DNA of 58,540 bases from Bryobacterales bacterium (lineage in GTDB: Bacteria; Acidobacteriota; Terriglobia; Bryobacterales; Bryobacteraceae). The position numbers and the translations under genes are program-made. The notes beneath the pieces were generated by a model. That model had not been told where the DNA came from. It ran no database searches and saw nothing but the letters and a program-made list of their open reading frames with translations. The first letter of the stretch is position 1. Every line of letters starts with the position of its first letter. The stretch spans positions 237 to 58,776 of the forward strand of contig PLEX01000198.1 in NCBI GenBank assembly GCA_003136575.1. Direction: 5' to 3'. Positions 25,420 through 34,541 of this stretch are shown in pieces.

Positions 25420-25962
25420 ATGCCATCCGATACTGAGATCGCGCCTTCAGGACTACCGCCGCAGGATACAAAGGGAAAGCTTTGGGCCGACACTTATAAC
25501 AGCGTGCTCTATCCCGTGTGGATGGAGGAACTCGTAAGCGGATGGCTGCTGAGCGTCTGGAGCCGTATCAATTTCGGCGGATCGCTGGTTGTCGCGGTGA
25601 CGTCGACCGGTTCGGCCACGGCGGTCTGGCTGCAAAAATTCGACGCCATTTGGAAGGGCATTGCGTTAGTTGCAGCGTTCAGTTCAATTTTTCTCACGGT
25701 CGCGACCGTTGCTCAACGCGTCAAAGACCAGGGCAAGTTTTATTCCCAATTTAAGGAGCTTCGGCTGAGAGTCGTGGCTTTCCGTCTGGACATAAATACC
25801 ATGGAACTCAGTGAGGGGCGGAAGAAGTTTCGGGAACTGCGCGACGAAGGGAACAAGCTGATATCGGACGCGCCGCCCGATATTGCCCTGACCAAAGGGC
25901 GCAAATTGAAGATACAGGAAGAACTGGATTCTATACTAAAGAGAGAAGGGTATCTGCTATGA
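25420..25962 (+). CDS. Two-TM protein resembling SLATT-type effectors
   Basis: 180 residues. Two central helices (about 50-71 and 77-98, including SLVVAVTSTGSATAVWL and GIALVAAFSSIFLTVATVA) form a hairpin, flanked by an N-terminal amphipathic stretch (LYPVWMEELVSGWLLSVWSR) and a long helical C-terminal tail (FYSQFKELRLRVVAF, KGRKLKIQEELDSILKREGY). The size and layout match the SLATT family of membrane effectors linked to nucleotide-second-messenger defence systems, but no synthetase is seen nearby, so this is only an architectural guess. Its stop overlaps the ATG of a 26-codon gene by 4 bases. It begins 22 bases after DUF1552. Confidence 0.6.
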   Translation: MPSDTEIAPSGLPPQDTKGKLWADTYNSVLYPVWMEELVSGWLLSVWSRINFGGSLVVAVTSTGSATAVWLQKFDAIWKGIALVAAFSSIFLTVATVAQRVKDQGKFYSQFKELRLRVVAFRLDINTMELSEGRKKFRELRDEGNKLISDAPPDIALTKGRKLKIQEELDSILKREGYLL

Positions 25963-26039
25963 ACGAAAAGCACAGAAAGTCCAGCATTGTCCGCCCTGCC
26001 CCCAAGCCGAATCCCGCGCCACCGAAAATAATGGCCTGA
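25959..26039 (+). CDS. 26-residue micro-ORF coupled to the two-TM protein
   Basis: ATG 25959 overlaps the preceding stop (ATGA) and has AGAAGGG 8 bases upstream, within the end of the two-TM gene. The product has a basic N-terminus (MNEKHRKSSIVRP) and a Pro-rich, disordered C-terminus (APKPNPAPPKIMA). No family is recognised. The good ribosome site and exact coupling argue that it is translated; a regulatory or toxin-neutralising role for the membrane protein is speculative. Confidence 0.55.
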   Translation: MNEKHRKSSIVRPAPKPNPAPPKIMA

Positions 26040-26233
26040 GACGGCGTTTCCAGTGCACGAAGGCTACGGGGCAGGCGGGGTGAGCGCAGTTTCCGCGTAT
26101 GCTCTCTCGGTCTATGCGCTCTCGGCCTACCTCGCTGGTGGTTCCACCACGCGATATGCCCGTGCCCTTTGCGGGCGACCATGTGCGCGCTGGTCGATTG
26201 CGGCATTTATGCACTTTCGGACCCTCCAGGGCC

Positions 26234-27511
26234 TCAGCGTTCGGCACTTGAAGAGCCAAACTCCCGGAGCACGCGAATCGTATCGTCGTCGTGGGAGTTG
26301 ATCGAAAACTCCGAACCGGCAATCGTGATTTTTGTGGTGTAGACGCACGCGGTGATGCCTGCGGCGACGAAACCGACGCACCAGACGCACAATAACGCCT
26401 GCTTTGTGCGCCGAAAATGAATATCCCCGAAGGCCAGAGCCGCATACGCGAAGAGCAGAAATACGACAGGGAGCCAGATCCGCGCATCACCGTAATACCA
26501 GGCGGCGACCGTTGCCGCATAGGCCGGCAGATAGACACCTATCGCTCCCGGGTTGCGGCGGCGCTTCCACATTCCAAACAGCACGAGAACGAGCAAAATC
26601 GCCCCTGCCACGGGAAATGCGACCGTTGCCGGCGACGGGGCTCTGGATTTGGGCACATTGAGCGCAATTTCCCCCAGTTCGCTCAAATGCCCCGGCATGA
26701 AGGCGAACAGAACTGCCCAGTGACCTCGGATTGAAGACTGATAGTCGTACCATCGCATCCACTCCCTGAAATATACCGTCTGGCTGAGAAACCAGGCTGC
26801 TATCGCCATCGCCACCGCGGCGAGCGCGCAGCGGAGCACGCCCCGTAAACGCGTGGACGCTGCGATTCGAGCGGGCGCCGAGACTCCTGCCCAAAGCAGC
26901 ACCGGGATGAGGGCAATTCCAACGGTTCGGAGCATAATCGCAGCCAACGCCGCCAGTGCTGCCAGCGCCCATAGACGCCAGCGCCAGGCTCCCCTCCGCT
27001 GTTCCGCGTATGTGAGGGCGAGCAGACAAAGCATTGACGAGGCGAAATATGCAGTCTCGCTCTCCGCGGTGAACGTATGCTTGAGATAGAGGTAGCTCAA
27101 TTCGGTGAAACAACACAGCAGCGCCGAAATCCAGGGCTGGAACGAGAAGCCCCGAAGTCCCACCTGATACGCTGCGAGCAGACCGATCCCCAACATCGCA
27201 CAGTTCAGTGCGACAAATGAAGAAGCCGTCGCAAATCTGAAGTGAATGAGAACGGCGAGCAACGCGGGGTATCCAGGCGGAAAGGGCGTTGGCTCCCCTG
27301 GATAGACGAAGCCTTGGCCATGCGCGGCGGAATCGGCGATCGTCAGATACTTCACCGCATCCGTATTCAGGCGTAAGGGGCCGCCGATCTGTACCGGATA
27401 TACGAGGAAGAGAATAACGGCCGCGGAAGTCGCAATTCGAAGGCGAGCGTCCGCTCCGGGAGGGCTGACCTTCGAACGCAACTGCGCGAAGCTCCGGGTG
27501 GCTGCCATCAT
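26234..27511 (-). CDS. GT-C-like multi-pass membrane glycosyltransferase
   Basis: 425 residues from ATGATG at 27511. About ten hydrophobic helices are seen (SAAVILFLVYPVQIGGPLRL, LAALAALAAIMLRTVGIALI, ATVAFPVAGAILLVLVLFGM). The first periplasmic loop has LRLNTDAVKYLTIADSAAHG and TPFPPGYPALLAVLIHF, matching the loop-1 acidic motif region of GT39/GT83-type polyprenyl-phosphate sugar transferases. The C-terminal tail is soluble. The donor and acceptor are unknown. It lies 200 bases downstream of cdsA on the same strand; the frame upstream of 27511 is low complexity. Confidence 0.7.
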   Translation of the reverse strand: MMAATRSFAQLRSKVSPPGADARLRIATSAAVILFLVYPVQIGGPLRLNTDAVKYLTIADSAAHGQGFVYPGEPTPFPPGYPALLAVLIHFRFATASSFVALNCAMLGIGLLAAYQVGLRGFSFQPWISALLCCFTELSYLYLKHTFTAESETAYFASSMLCLLALTYAEQRRGAWRWRLWALAALAALAAIMLRTVGIALIPVLLWAGVSAPARIAASTRLRGVLRCALAAVAMAIAAWFLSQTVYFREWMRWYDYQSSIRGHWAVLFAFMPGHLSELGEIALNVPKSRAPSPATVAFPVAGAILLVLVLFGMWKRRRNPGAIGVYLPAYAATVAAWYYGDARIWLPVVFLLFAYAALAFGDIHFRRTKQALLCVWCVGFVAAGITACVYTTKITIAGSEFSINSHDDDTIRVLREFGSSSAER

Positions 27512-27713
27512 GCGCGGCGGTCCTCGGGGGAAGGTCTGGTCATGGGGCGGGCGACTTCCATCATCGCCAAATTGCGCGCCAAAAGCTACGTTGGAGGGAT
27601 CAAGGTTCGCAAAGCGATTGCCCGTAGCCAGGCCACGGGCCACCTTGTCAGCAGGCGGACGAGGGCGTCCGCCGCGGTTCCGGGGAACCGCCCCACCACT
27701 AATGCGCCGAGAT

Positions 27714-28514
27714 TCAGGCTTTGAATCCGCTCATAAACATGACGAGCGCATAAACCACCGGTATCGAGAACAGCGAACTGTCCAGCCGGTCGAGCATACC
27801 GCCATGGCCGGGGAGCATCGTGCCGCTGTCCTTCACCCCTGCGCCGCGTTTCAGCGCCGATTCCGCAAGGTCCCCGAGTTGCCCCGCGGCGTTAGCCACC
27901 AGAGCGATCAAAGCTGCGATCCACACGGGCGTCCCGGTGATTGCCAGAGGAACGTAGACAACGCCAAAGATCAGGCTGGTACAAGCCGACGCCACCGAAC
28001 CCTCCCAGGATTTTCCCGGACTGATGCGCGGCGCGAGCTTGTGCCTTCCGAACTTTCGTCCAACGTAGTACGCGCCCGTATCGCCGATCCAGTTCACCAT
28101 CAAGGCGAACATCAGCCAGTGTCGTCCGGCCGTCAGATGCCAGAGACCCGGCGAGTTCACGTCCGTAGCCAGCTGGATCGCAGTCTTCCACGATCCAAAA
28201 ATATAGGCGACGCCCATAACCAGCGCGGCCGCCCGTGCGGCGCCTTTGGTTAAATCTTCGGACGACAATGTGAGAGACAGCGCTGCCAGCGCGGTCAGAA
28301 ACACGATCAGTGCCGCCTGACTGAGCGGCGCGATGAGAATCAGCAGACCAGCGGCATAGCCCGGCGCAGCCCAGGCATCGGTGATGCGCGCATATTCCCG
28401 GTAGCAGAGGACGGAGAACATCGCCACCGCGGCCACCAGAAACTGCGGCGGCGAAAACAGAACCGAGTAGACTGCGACCGGTACTAGGACCAGTGCGGTG
28501 AGAACTCGCTTCAT
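27714..28514 (-). CDS. cdsA: Phosphatidate cytidylyltransferase
   Basis: 266 residues. Several transmembrane helices precede the CDS signature at about 221-245: SALKRGAGVKDSGTMLPGHG then GMLDRLDS, containing the K-D-x-G and HGG-x-DR-x-D residues that bind metal and CTP. FGRHKLAPRISPGKSWEGS is the family-typical block before it. It makes CDP-diacylglycerol for phospholipids in the inner membrane. Its ATG overlaps the uppS stop by 4 bases. The open frame continues upstream to 28739 but only as an antisense-free shadow of uppS. Confidence 0.95.
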   Translation of the reverse strand: MKRVLTALVLVPVAVYSVLFSPPQFLVAAVAMFSVLCYREYARITDAWAAPGYAAGLLILIAPLSQAALIVFLTALAALSLTLSSEDLTKGAARAAALVMGVAYIFGSWKTAIQLATDVNSPGLWHLTAGRHWLMFALMVNWIGDTGAYYVGRKFGRHKLAPRISPGKSWEGSVASACTSLIFGVVYVPLAITGTPVWIAALIALVANAAGQLGDLAESALKRGAGVKDSGTMLPGHGGMLDRLDSSLFSIPVVYALVMFMSGFKA

Positions 28515-29383
28515 TTCAGAGAAACGGTGCTGAACGATGCCGCAAGTTCGCCGATATCGCCGCCATTCGCCGTCACGCGGCCCGGTTCGACGGACAACGT
28601 TGGGGCGGGCGGAGAGTTGAGCCCGCCGAACCGCCGGTCCCGGCGTTGAAATTCGATCACGGCTTTCAGCAACTCGGCTCGGTCGAAATCCGGCCAGTAG
28701 GTGTTGGTGACGTACAGCTCGGCGTAAGCGATCTGCCACAACAGAAAATTGCTGATTCGCATTTCGCCCGAGGTGCGGATCAGCAGGTCGGGATCGGGCA
28801 AACCCGCGGTTGCGAGGCGGCGCTCGATCATTCCTTCATCCACTACCAGGCTTGAAAGACGGCCTTCGATGCGGGCTTCGTCGATGATGGTGTTTACCGC
28901 GTCCACCAGTTCGTTGCGCGCGCTGTAGTTGATGGCGAGGTTGAGGCGCATGCCGGTGCAGTGAGCCGTGGCGCGCTCGGCTTCGCGGAGCACCTCGTAC
29001 GCGCCGGCGGGCAGGGCTTCCACGCGCCCGCTCGATTGCAGCCGGATATTATTGCGTTGCAAATCTTCGATTTCGCGGCGCAGATAGATGCGCAGCAGAC
29101 GCCACAACATATCGACTTCGGCCCGGGGGCGTTTCCAGTTTTCGGCGGAAAACGCGTACAGCGTCAAAGCGCGGACTCCGATATGCGAACAATCCTCCAC
29201 CACCGAACGAACGCGGCTTACGCCGGCGCGGTGGCCGGCAAAGCGAGGCAGTCCACGGCTTTTCGCCCAACGCCCGTTGCCGTCCATAATGATGGCGATG
29301 TGGGCGGGAATACGTTCGGGGTCGATTGCCAGCGCCAGGGCCCGGTCGGCACCCTCGGGAGCAAGCGCGTCAAGGAAACTCAT
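28511..29383 (-). CDS. uppS: Undecaprenyl diphosphate synthase
   Basis: 290 residues from ATG 29383. Motifs: IAIIMDGNGRWAKSRGLPR with catalytic Asp34, GVRALTLYAFSAENWKRP, LNLAINYSARNELVDAV and the C-terminal LLIRTSGEMRISNFLLWQIA. It condenses isopentenyl diphosphate onto farnesyl diphosphate to make the C55 lipid carrier for peptidoglycan. A tail of about 40 residues (PAPTLSVEPGRVTANGGD) extends beyond the usual length of about 250. It is the first gene of the uppS-cdsA operon; the dxr gene often found next is absent here. Confidence 0.95.
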   Translation of the reverse strand: MSFLDALAPEGADRALALAIDPERIPAHIAIIMDGNGRWAKSRGLPRFAGHRAGVSRVRSVVEDCSHIGVRALTLYAFSAENWKRPRAEVDMLWRLLRIYLRREIEDLQRNNIRLQSSGRVEALPAGAYEVLREAERATAHCTGMRLNLAINYSARNELVDAVNTIIDEARIEGRLSSLVVDEGMIERRLATAGLPDPDLLIRTSGEMRISNFLLWQIAYAELYVTNTYWPDFDRAELLKAVIEFQRRDRRFGGLNSPPAPTLSVEPGRVTANGGDIGELAASFSTVSLK

Positions 29384-29603
29384 CGGCTGTTCACCATGGT
29401 ACACCGTGGCGCAAAGCTCTGACGAATACAAAGTGCCTCGCGGGGCGCACGTCGTGGACGCGCTATGCGGCGTGCAGTTGCGCTGAATCGTTTGCCGCTC
29501 GCGCGCTGCCGCCCTTGCGCTTTCGCGGACTACGCCGCGACGCGCTTCGACGGGGATTCGCAACTGCCCGCGGCTGGAAATGAATCGAAGTGGGCCAACC
29601 GCC

Positions 29604-30200
29604 TTAATGGGCGGGCAGCGACCAGATATCGAGCACGCCGCTCGTAGGATGGTCGTTGGCGTTCCCCTCGGTCAGCGCAATTCGGCCATCAGTGACCACC
29701 GGGGTGCCCCAGTGACCGGTGCAAGTGGCCAGTTCGCCGACTTGTTCGCCGGTCTCGGCTTGTAAACGCGCAGGCCGCCCCGGTTGCCATCGTAGGCGTA
29801 GAGCAGTCCGCCGACCAACACTGGCACCGTGGCGGGGTTATCGTTCTTCCAGACCGGGGTCAACTCGCGATCCTTGTATCTCCAGGCTGCGATTCCACCA
29901 CCCGGGCCGCGCCACTTCGTGGCCGCGATGTACAGCCAAGTGGTGCCGTTGTGCGTCCACTTCGCCAGTGAGTTGTTGATAAACGACGTGCCCTGCCCGG
30001 TCACCGTCTGGAGTTCGCGGCCGAGGTGCGGCTATCGCAGGCATCATAAGCTCCAAATCATCGCAACTCTTGCTGTCGCGGCAAATACATCCGTATCTTC
30101 TGCCGACCGCGCAGATCCCGGCATTCTTATTGAGGATATTGCCGGAGCGGTCGTAGCGGGACCTCGACGATTCGGCGTCGCAAATTCCGAAACAACGGTC
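29604..30200 (-). pseudogene. Decayed PQQ-like propeller protein, C-terminal part
   Basis: Three minus frames must be joined. Upstream, VVSEFATPNRRGPATTAPAI then VFAATARVAMIW; in the middle, GTSFINNSLAKWTHNGTTWL and YIAATKWRGPGGGIAAWRY; at the end, ETGEQVGELATCTGHWGTPV and VTDGRIALTEGNANDHPTS, closing with LDIWSLPAH and a stop. All are typical of acidobacterial PQQ_2 propeller proteins. One frameshift lies near 29765 and a stop codon plus shift near 30030. No 5' half is found, so only the last 200 or so codons remain. Confidence 0.7.
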
Positions 30201-30315
30201 TCCAAAGCCGGTCGCTGCTTTCCAGTTCGAGTCGTGAATGATGAAAGACATTGTCATCCGTAACGGGTGTTCGCCTTCTGAAACCGAGTACTAAGCTGTA
30301 CAGTTGTGTTTGAAC

Positions 30316-31710
30316 ATGGCCGCTCAGGACAAACCGCGCTTTGTGCCGGGGAGCCGCGTCACGCTTGCCGCGGGATTTGGTGGCCTGCTGATCGTCGTGG
30401 CGCTCGCCGGAATGGATGCCCTGCGGGTGCTTCGGGAAATCAGGGTGGAAGACGAGCGGATTCGCACGCAGTTTCTGCTCCGCAATCATCTGCTCAACGA
30501 TCTCCGCTCCAAACTCTATCTCTCCGGCACATACGTGCGCGACTATCTTCTCGACCCCGATGCCGCAAGGGCAGACGAGTACCGGGCGAGCCTCGAGCAG
30601 GTTCGCACCGAAATGGACGCCGCGCTGTCCTCGAACGGAAGCCAGGCAGGCGAAGAAGAGCCGCTTTCTCCGGGGGAAGCCGCGCAGAATGCCGCGCTTA
30701 AGGCGGAACTGGCCGGCTATTGGGAAACGATCGGTCCGATTCTCGTCTGGAATGCCGATAAGCGTCATCGCGACGGCTACACTTTTCTGCGGGACGCGGT
30801 TTTCCCCCGACGCACCGCCATGCTCGATATTGCGGGTCGAATCGCGGATATCAACGAGCAGCAGCTAAACGCCGGTAAGCGGCGTGTCGTCGTGCTGATG
30901 GCGGCGTTCCAGACGAGGCTCGCCCTCAGCCTGCTGGCGACGCTGGCGCTTGGTTTGGGAACGGCCGCTTTCAGCGCCGGAAAGATCCTGAAGCTGGAGA
31001 GCCACGCTCAAACGCGTTATCGGGAGGTTGCCGAAGCGCGCGCGCAGCTGACCAGTCTTTCCGCGCGGCTGGTCGAGGTTCAGGAGTGGGAGAGGCGAGC
31101 TCTTTCGCGGGAATTACATGACGAAGTCGGGCAGACGCTCTCCGCCGCGCTCGTCGAATTGCGCAATTTATCGGACGGCCTCGATTCAAAGCCGCCGGAT
31201 TCGTCCCGGAGCCGTATTGAAGCGATTCGCGGCCTGGTGGAGAACACCGTCCGCGCTATTCGCAACATGGCGCTTCTGCTGCGGCCTTCCATGCTGGACG
31301 ATCTGGGGCTGGTTCCCGCCCTGCGATGGCAGGCGCGCGAGGTCTCCAAACTGACGGGGATGGAAGTGACTGTTTCCGCGGATTCCGTCTCCGACGACTT
31401 GCCCGACGAGTACAAGACGTGCATCTATCGCGTGGTGCAGGAAGCTCTGCACAACTGTTCCAGCCACTCGTATGCGTCGCGAATCGTAGTCGCGGTCAGC
31501 CAGGAGCCCGACGCGCTCAGTTTCTCCATTCAGGACGATGGGCGGGGTTTCGACACAGCGCGATCGAAGGGGTTGGGACTGATCGGAATCGAAGAGCGCG
31601 TGGCTCATCTGGGCGGAAATTTCCGTGTCGATTCGGCCGCCGGACGGGGCACAAAGCTCTCGGTGGTCCTGCCGTTCGATGCGGGCCGGAGGGAACTCCC
31701 GGCCACGTGA
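30316..31710 (+). CDS. NarL-type sensor histidine kinase (copy 1)
   Basis: 464 residues from ATG 30316. Two transmembrane helices (LAAGFGGLLIVVALAGMDAL and LALSLLATLALGLGTAAF) bracket a helical sensor of about 150 residues resembling CHASE3/4-helix-bundle domains (LLRNHLLNDLRSKLYLSGTY). The HisKA_3 box is RRALSRELHDEVGQTLSAAL (phospho-His about 268), followed by HATPase_c with VVQEALHNCSSHSYASRIVV, DDGRGF and GLGLIGIEERVAHLGG. It should phosphorylate a LuxR-type regulator; the regulator at 32085 is the obvious partner. It is paralogous to the kinase at 33087. Confidence 0.92.
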   Translation: MAAQDKPRFVPGSRVTLAAGFGGLLIVVALAGMDALRVLREIRVEDERIRTQFLLRNHLLNDLRSKLYLSGTYVRDYLLDPDAARADEYRASLEQVRTEMDAALSSNGSQAGEEEPLSPGEAAQNAALKAELAGYWETIGPILVWNADKRHRDGYTFLRDAVFPRRTAMLDIAGRIADINEQQLNAGKRRVVVLMAAFQTRLALSLLATLALGLGTAAFSAGKILKLESHAQTRYREVAEARAQLTSLSARLVEVQEWERRALSRELHDEVGQTLSAALVELRNLSDGLDSKPPDSSRSRIEAIRGLVENTVRAIRNMALLLRPSMLDDLGLVPALRWQAREVSKLTGMEVTVSADSVSDDLPDEYKTCIYRVVQEALHNCSSHSYASRIVVAVSQEPDALSFSIQDDGRGFDTARSKGLGLIGIEERVAHLGGNFRVDSAAGRGTKLSVVLPFDAGRRELPAT

Positions 31711-31787
31711 AACGTGAACGGGTTTGGGAGGGGAAAGTCGCGCTTCCGCAAGGGCGCGGGTTTTAAGAGGTGATAGGCTGATGGTTG

Positions 31788-32075
31788 GTGACAGACGAAA
31801 AACGCCGCGAAATTCTTTTAGCTCTACAGAATAGAGGTGCGCCTGGGCCGTGTGCAACGTGCGGTTTTCAAGGGCGAATCGTTAAATCGGCATATGGGGC
31901 TACGATATTCTCAGAAACCCCAAAGTTCCCTTTTCAGATCGGCCCGGCTCCTGCGCAGCACCCAGGAGTTATTACGTGCGCCCTGGTTGAGTGTCCGAAG
32001 TGCGGTTTCTTCGCGACACACAACATGGCGACATTGGGCGTTGAGGCGCTGCAGGACTGTCATTTGCAGCGGTGA
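31788..32075 (+). CDS. Small zinc-ribbon-like protein
   Basis: 95 residues from GTG 31788. The N-terminus VTDEKRREILLALQNRGAPG is followed by PCATCGF, and near the end by CALVECPKCGFFATHNMATL. Two CxxC pairs about 50 residues apart suggest a zinc ribbon. Small proteins of this layout (xxILxxLxxRG, PCPRCG, then CxxCGYxxxHxxGALG) are common beside regulatory genes in many phyla, with no assigned function. It lies between the kinase and its regulator and is probably co-transcribed with them. Confidence 0.65.
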   Translation: MTDEKRREILLALQNRGAPGPCATCGFQGRIVKSAYGATIFSETPKFPFQIGPAPAQHPGVITCALVECPKCGFFATHNMATLGVEALQDCHLQR

Positions 32076-32084
32076 AACCGGCCG

Positions 32085-32735
32085 GTGAAGCGGATTCGCA
32101 TACTGCTGGCGGACGATCATAACGTGATGCGTCGCGGTCTCCGTTTACTGCTCGAAAGTCAGCCGGAGTTTGAAGTGGTCGCCGAGGCGGCCAACGGAAT
32201 TCAGGCGGTCGAGCTGGCTATCAAAACGGCGCCAGATGTCGCGGTTCTGGACATCTCGATGCCGCACCTGAGCGGTATCGAGGCGGCGCAGCGAATCGCC
32301 GAGTCGCTCCCTGGCACGGCAATCGTCGTTCTGAGTATGCACGCCGACGAGAGCTATGTTCTCCGCGCGCTTAGGGCCGGCGCGAAGGGCTATCTGGTTA
32401 AAAACTCCGCCGAGGGCGACCTCATCGCGGCGATCCGCGCAGTCAACGGGGGCAAATCCTTTTTCAGTCCCGAGGTCAGCCGGGTGCTGGTCGAGGACTA
32501 CGTTCGGGAGATGCGCGTTCGCGGGGTCACCGACAGCTATGAGTTGCTTACTGCGCGCGAGCGCGAAATCCTGCATCTGCTCGCGGAGGGAAAGTCCAAT
32601 AAGGACATCGCGGCGCTGCTCAATCTCAGTTTGTTCACGGTGGAAACGCACCGCCGGAATCTCCAGGAGAAGCTGAATCTGCACAGCGTGGCGGAGCTGA
32701 TTTTATACGCCGTGCGAAAGGGGTTGATTGCCTGA
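32085..32735 (+). CDS. NarL/FixJ-type response regulator (copy 1)
   Basis: 216 residues from GTG 32085. Receiver: RILLADDHNVMRRGLRLLLE with acidic pocket, phospho-Asp56 in DVAVLDISMPHLSGIEA, and Lys in GAKGYLVKNSAEGD. LuxR helix-turn-helix: LLTAREREILHLLAEGKSNK then AALLNLSLFTVETHRRNLQE. It is the transcription factor partner of the histidine kinase at 30316. A 7-bp hairpin, TGTTCCG/CGGAACA at 32745-32769, follows the stop by 9 bases but has no T tract. Confidence 0.94.
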   Translation: MKRIRILLADDHNVMRRGLRLLLESQPEFEVVAEAANGIQAVELAIKTAPDVAVLDISMPHLSGIEAAQRIAESLPGTAIVVLSMHADESYVLRALRAGAKGYLVKNSAEGDLIAAIRAVNGGKSFFSPEVSRVLVEDYVREMRVRGVTDSYELLTAREREILHLLAEGKSNKDIAALLNLSLFTVETHRRNLQEKLNLHSVAELILYAVRKGLIA

Positions 32736-32772
32736 CGCCCGGAATGTTCCGAAACGCCGCATCGGAACAAAT

Positions 32773-32847
32773 CTACGATTTACCCGTGACCCTGAGGCCA
32801 ATCGCCAGCACGAGTAAGACCAAAAGCACTGGCCACCGCATATCCAT
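32773..32847 (-). CDS. Possible 24-residue single-helix membrane peptide
   Basis: ATG 32847 starts a 24-codon frame whose product is one hydrophobic helix (WPVLLVLLVLAIGLRV) flanked by basic residues, ending GKS and a stop. It lies alone in the 350-base space between the response regulator and the second kinase, on the opposite strand. A TATGG box precedes it but no clear Shine-Dalgarno, so translation is doubtful. Confidence 0.25.
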   Translation of the reverse strand: MDMRWPVLLVLLVLAIGLRVTGKS

Positions 32848-33086
32848 ACAACACCTACGGTACGAAAAACCGAAACGGACGCGCATACAGCGGCGACGGT
32901 ATCTTTTGGGTTTGTAAGCGCGAGTTGTGGCAATCAAATGAGCCATCCGGGAGACGGGTGCCACAACGGCCCGAACCGGCCCAAATCGGTGTTCGGCGGT
33001 ATTTGCCGACTCAGCCAGCCGGTATATCATCGTGAACGAAGCCCTGCCGCAAGGCGTCGCTTCGGAGCCGGAGCGTCAGGGAACCT

Positions 33087-34541
33087 ATGTCGAACGCCGA
33101 ATTTACGGCTATGGCCATTCGTCGGCGTTCGCCCCAGCGTCAGACCCGGCTCGTTTTCTTCCTGGGATTCGGAGGACTTTTGCTCCTGATGGGCATCTTC
33201 GGCGCCAGCGCGATGTCGTTCCTGTCCCAGATCAGCGTGCGCGAGGAAAGAATCCGTCAGGACTATGTGACCCGCGACCGCGTGCTGCAGAGTCTGAGGT
33301 CGGAGATATATACATCCGGCACGCACATCCGCGATTTTCTGCTGGACACAAACGATGCGCTCGCCATCGAGCACCGCGAGCAGTTTCTGGACACTCAGCA
33401 CAAAATCGAAGAAGGAACGGCGGAATACCGCAGCCTCCTGCGGGACAGCGGTACCGAGCCATTCCGGCGGTTCTCGAAGGAGTTAGGCGCGTACATGGCC
33501 ACCATCGCGCCGGTATTGAGCTGGACGATGGCTGAACGTCACGCCCGGGCCTCCTCATTCGTGCAGGATGAACTATTGCCGCGTCGTATGAGCGCTATCG
33601 GCCTGGCCGACCGACTCCAGCACATCAGTGAGGAGCAACTGGATTCGGGCAGCGCGGCCGTCAGCTCGCTACTGTCCGCGTTTCGCGTGAAGCTGATGCT
33701 TCTTCTTCTGTTGGCTGTGAGCGCCGGTATGGCGTTTGCGGCGGTCGCGCTGTGGCGGCTGCTGCACCTAGAGCGTGAGTCGCAGTTGAGTTTCAACCAG
33801 GTCGTCAGCGCGCGCGAAGAGCTGAAACGGCTTTCGGCCGAACTCGTATCGGCCCAGGAGAGCGAGCGAAGGCGAATATCCCGCGAACTTCACGACGAAG
33901 TCGGTCAGGTCCTCTCGGCGATCATGCTCGGTCTCGGGAACCTTCGTTCGGCGGTGAAGGATAACAATGGCGGTGAAGTGCTCCGCCAACTCCAGTTGGT
34001 GGAGGATATGACGGAGCGCAACGCCAGTGTCGTGCGCAATATCTCGCTGCTCCTGAGGCCGACGATGCTGGACGACCTTGGTCTGGTACCTGCCCTGAAG
34101 TGGTATGCGAGAGAAACTTCCCGCGCCGGTCACATGTCGGTCGACGTCGTCTCCGATTCTTTCGACGACGACTTGCCGGAGGAACACCGCACATGCGTAT
34201 TCCGCATCGTTCAGGAGGCCGTTCGCAACGCCGCGCGCCATTCCGGTGCGCATCAGGTCCGAATCCGCATTCAGGGAATTCAGGATCGGGAAAAGCCCGG
34301 AGCGATTTCGCTATCGGTTCAGGACGACGGAAAAGGCTTCGATCCGTTGCTTGAGGCCGGACTCGGCATTCTGGGCATGCGAGAGAGAGTTTCGCGGCTG
34401 GGCGGCACACTGGAAGTAAACTCGCGATCGGGCAGCGGCACTATTCTCACCGTCTCCCTCCCGGTGCCGGCCGACCGTCATCATGCGGAACACCGCTCGC
34501 CGAGCGAGGTTCATGAGATAAGGCCCTTTCGCACAGCATAG
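33087..34541 (+). CDS. NarL-type sensor histidine kinase (copy 2)
   Basis: 484 residues. Transmembrane helices at about 22-45 (LVFFLGFGGLLLLMGIFGAS) and 202-224 (LMLLLLLAVSAGMAFAAVAL) flank a helical sensor (VLQSLRSEIYTSGTHIRDFL) homologous to that of the kinase at 30316. HisKA_3: RRRISRELHDEVGQVLSAIM (His269); HATPase_c: IVQEAVRNAARHSGAHQVRI, DDGKGF and GLGILGMRERVSRLGG. It converges with the regulator gene at 34511, the last 31 bases overlapping tail to tail. The likely partner is that regulator. Confidence 0.92.
   Translation: MSNAEFTAMAIRRRSPQRQTRLVFFLGFGGLLLLMGIFGASAMSFLSQISVREERIRQDYVTRDRVLQSLRSEIYTSGTHIRDFLLDTNDALAIEHREQFLDTQHKIEEGTAEYRSLLRDSGTEPFRRFSKELGAYMATIAPVLSWTMAERHARASSFVQDELLPRRMSAIGLADRLQHISEEQLDSGSAAVSSLLSAFRVKLMLLLLLAVSAGMAFAAVALWRLLHLERESQLSFNQVVSAREELKRLSAELVSAQESERRRISRELHDEVGQVLSAIMLGLGNLRSAVKDNNGGEVLRQLQLVEDMTERNASVVRNISLLLRPTMLDDLGLVPALKWYARETSRAGHMSVDVVSDSFDDDLPEEHRTCVFRIVQEAVRNAARHSGAHQVRIRIQGIQDREKPGAISLSVQDDGKGFDPLLEAGLGILGMRERVSRLGGTLEVNSRSGSGTILTVSLPVPADRHHAEHRSPSEVHEIRPFRTA

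Noticed and set aside
26098-26127. Tandem 15-base repeat (TATGC-CTCTCGG units)
   Set aside because: Only two imperfect copies; likely a slippage trace in non-coding DNA.
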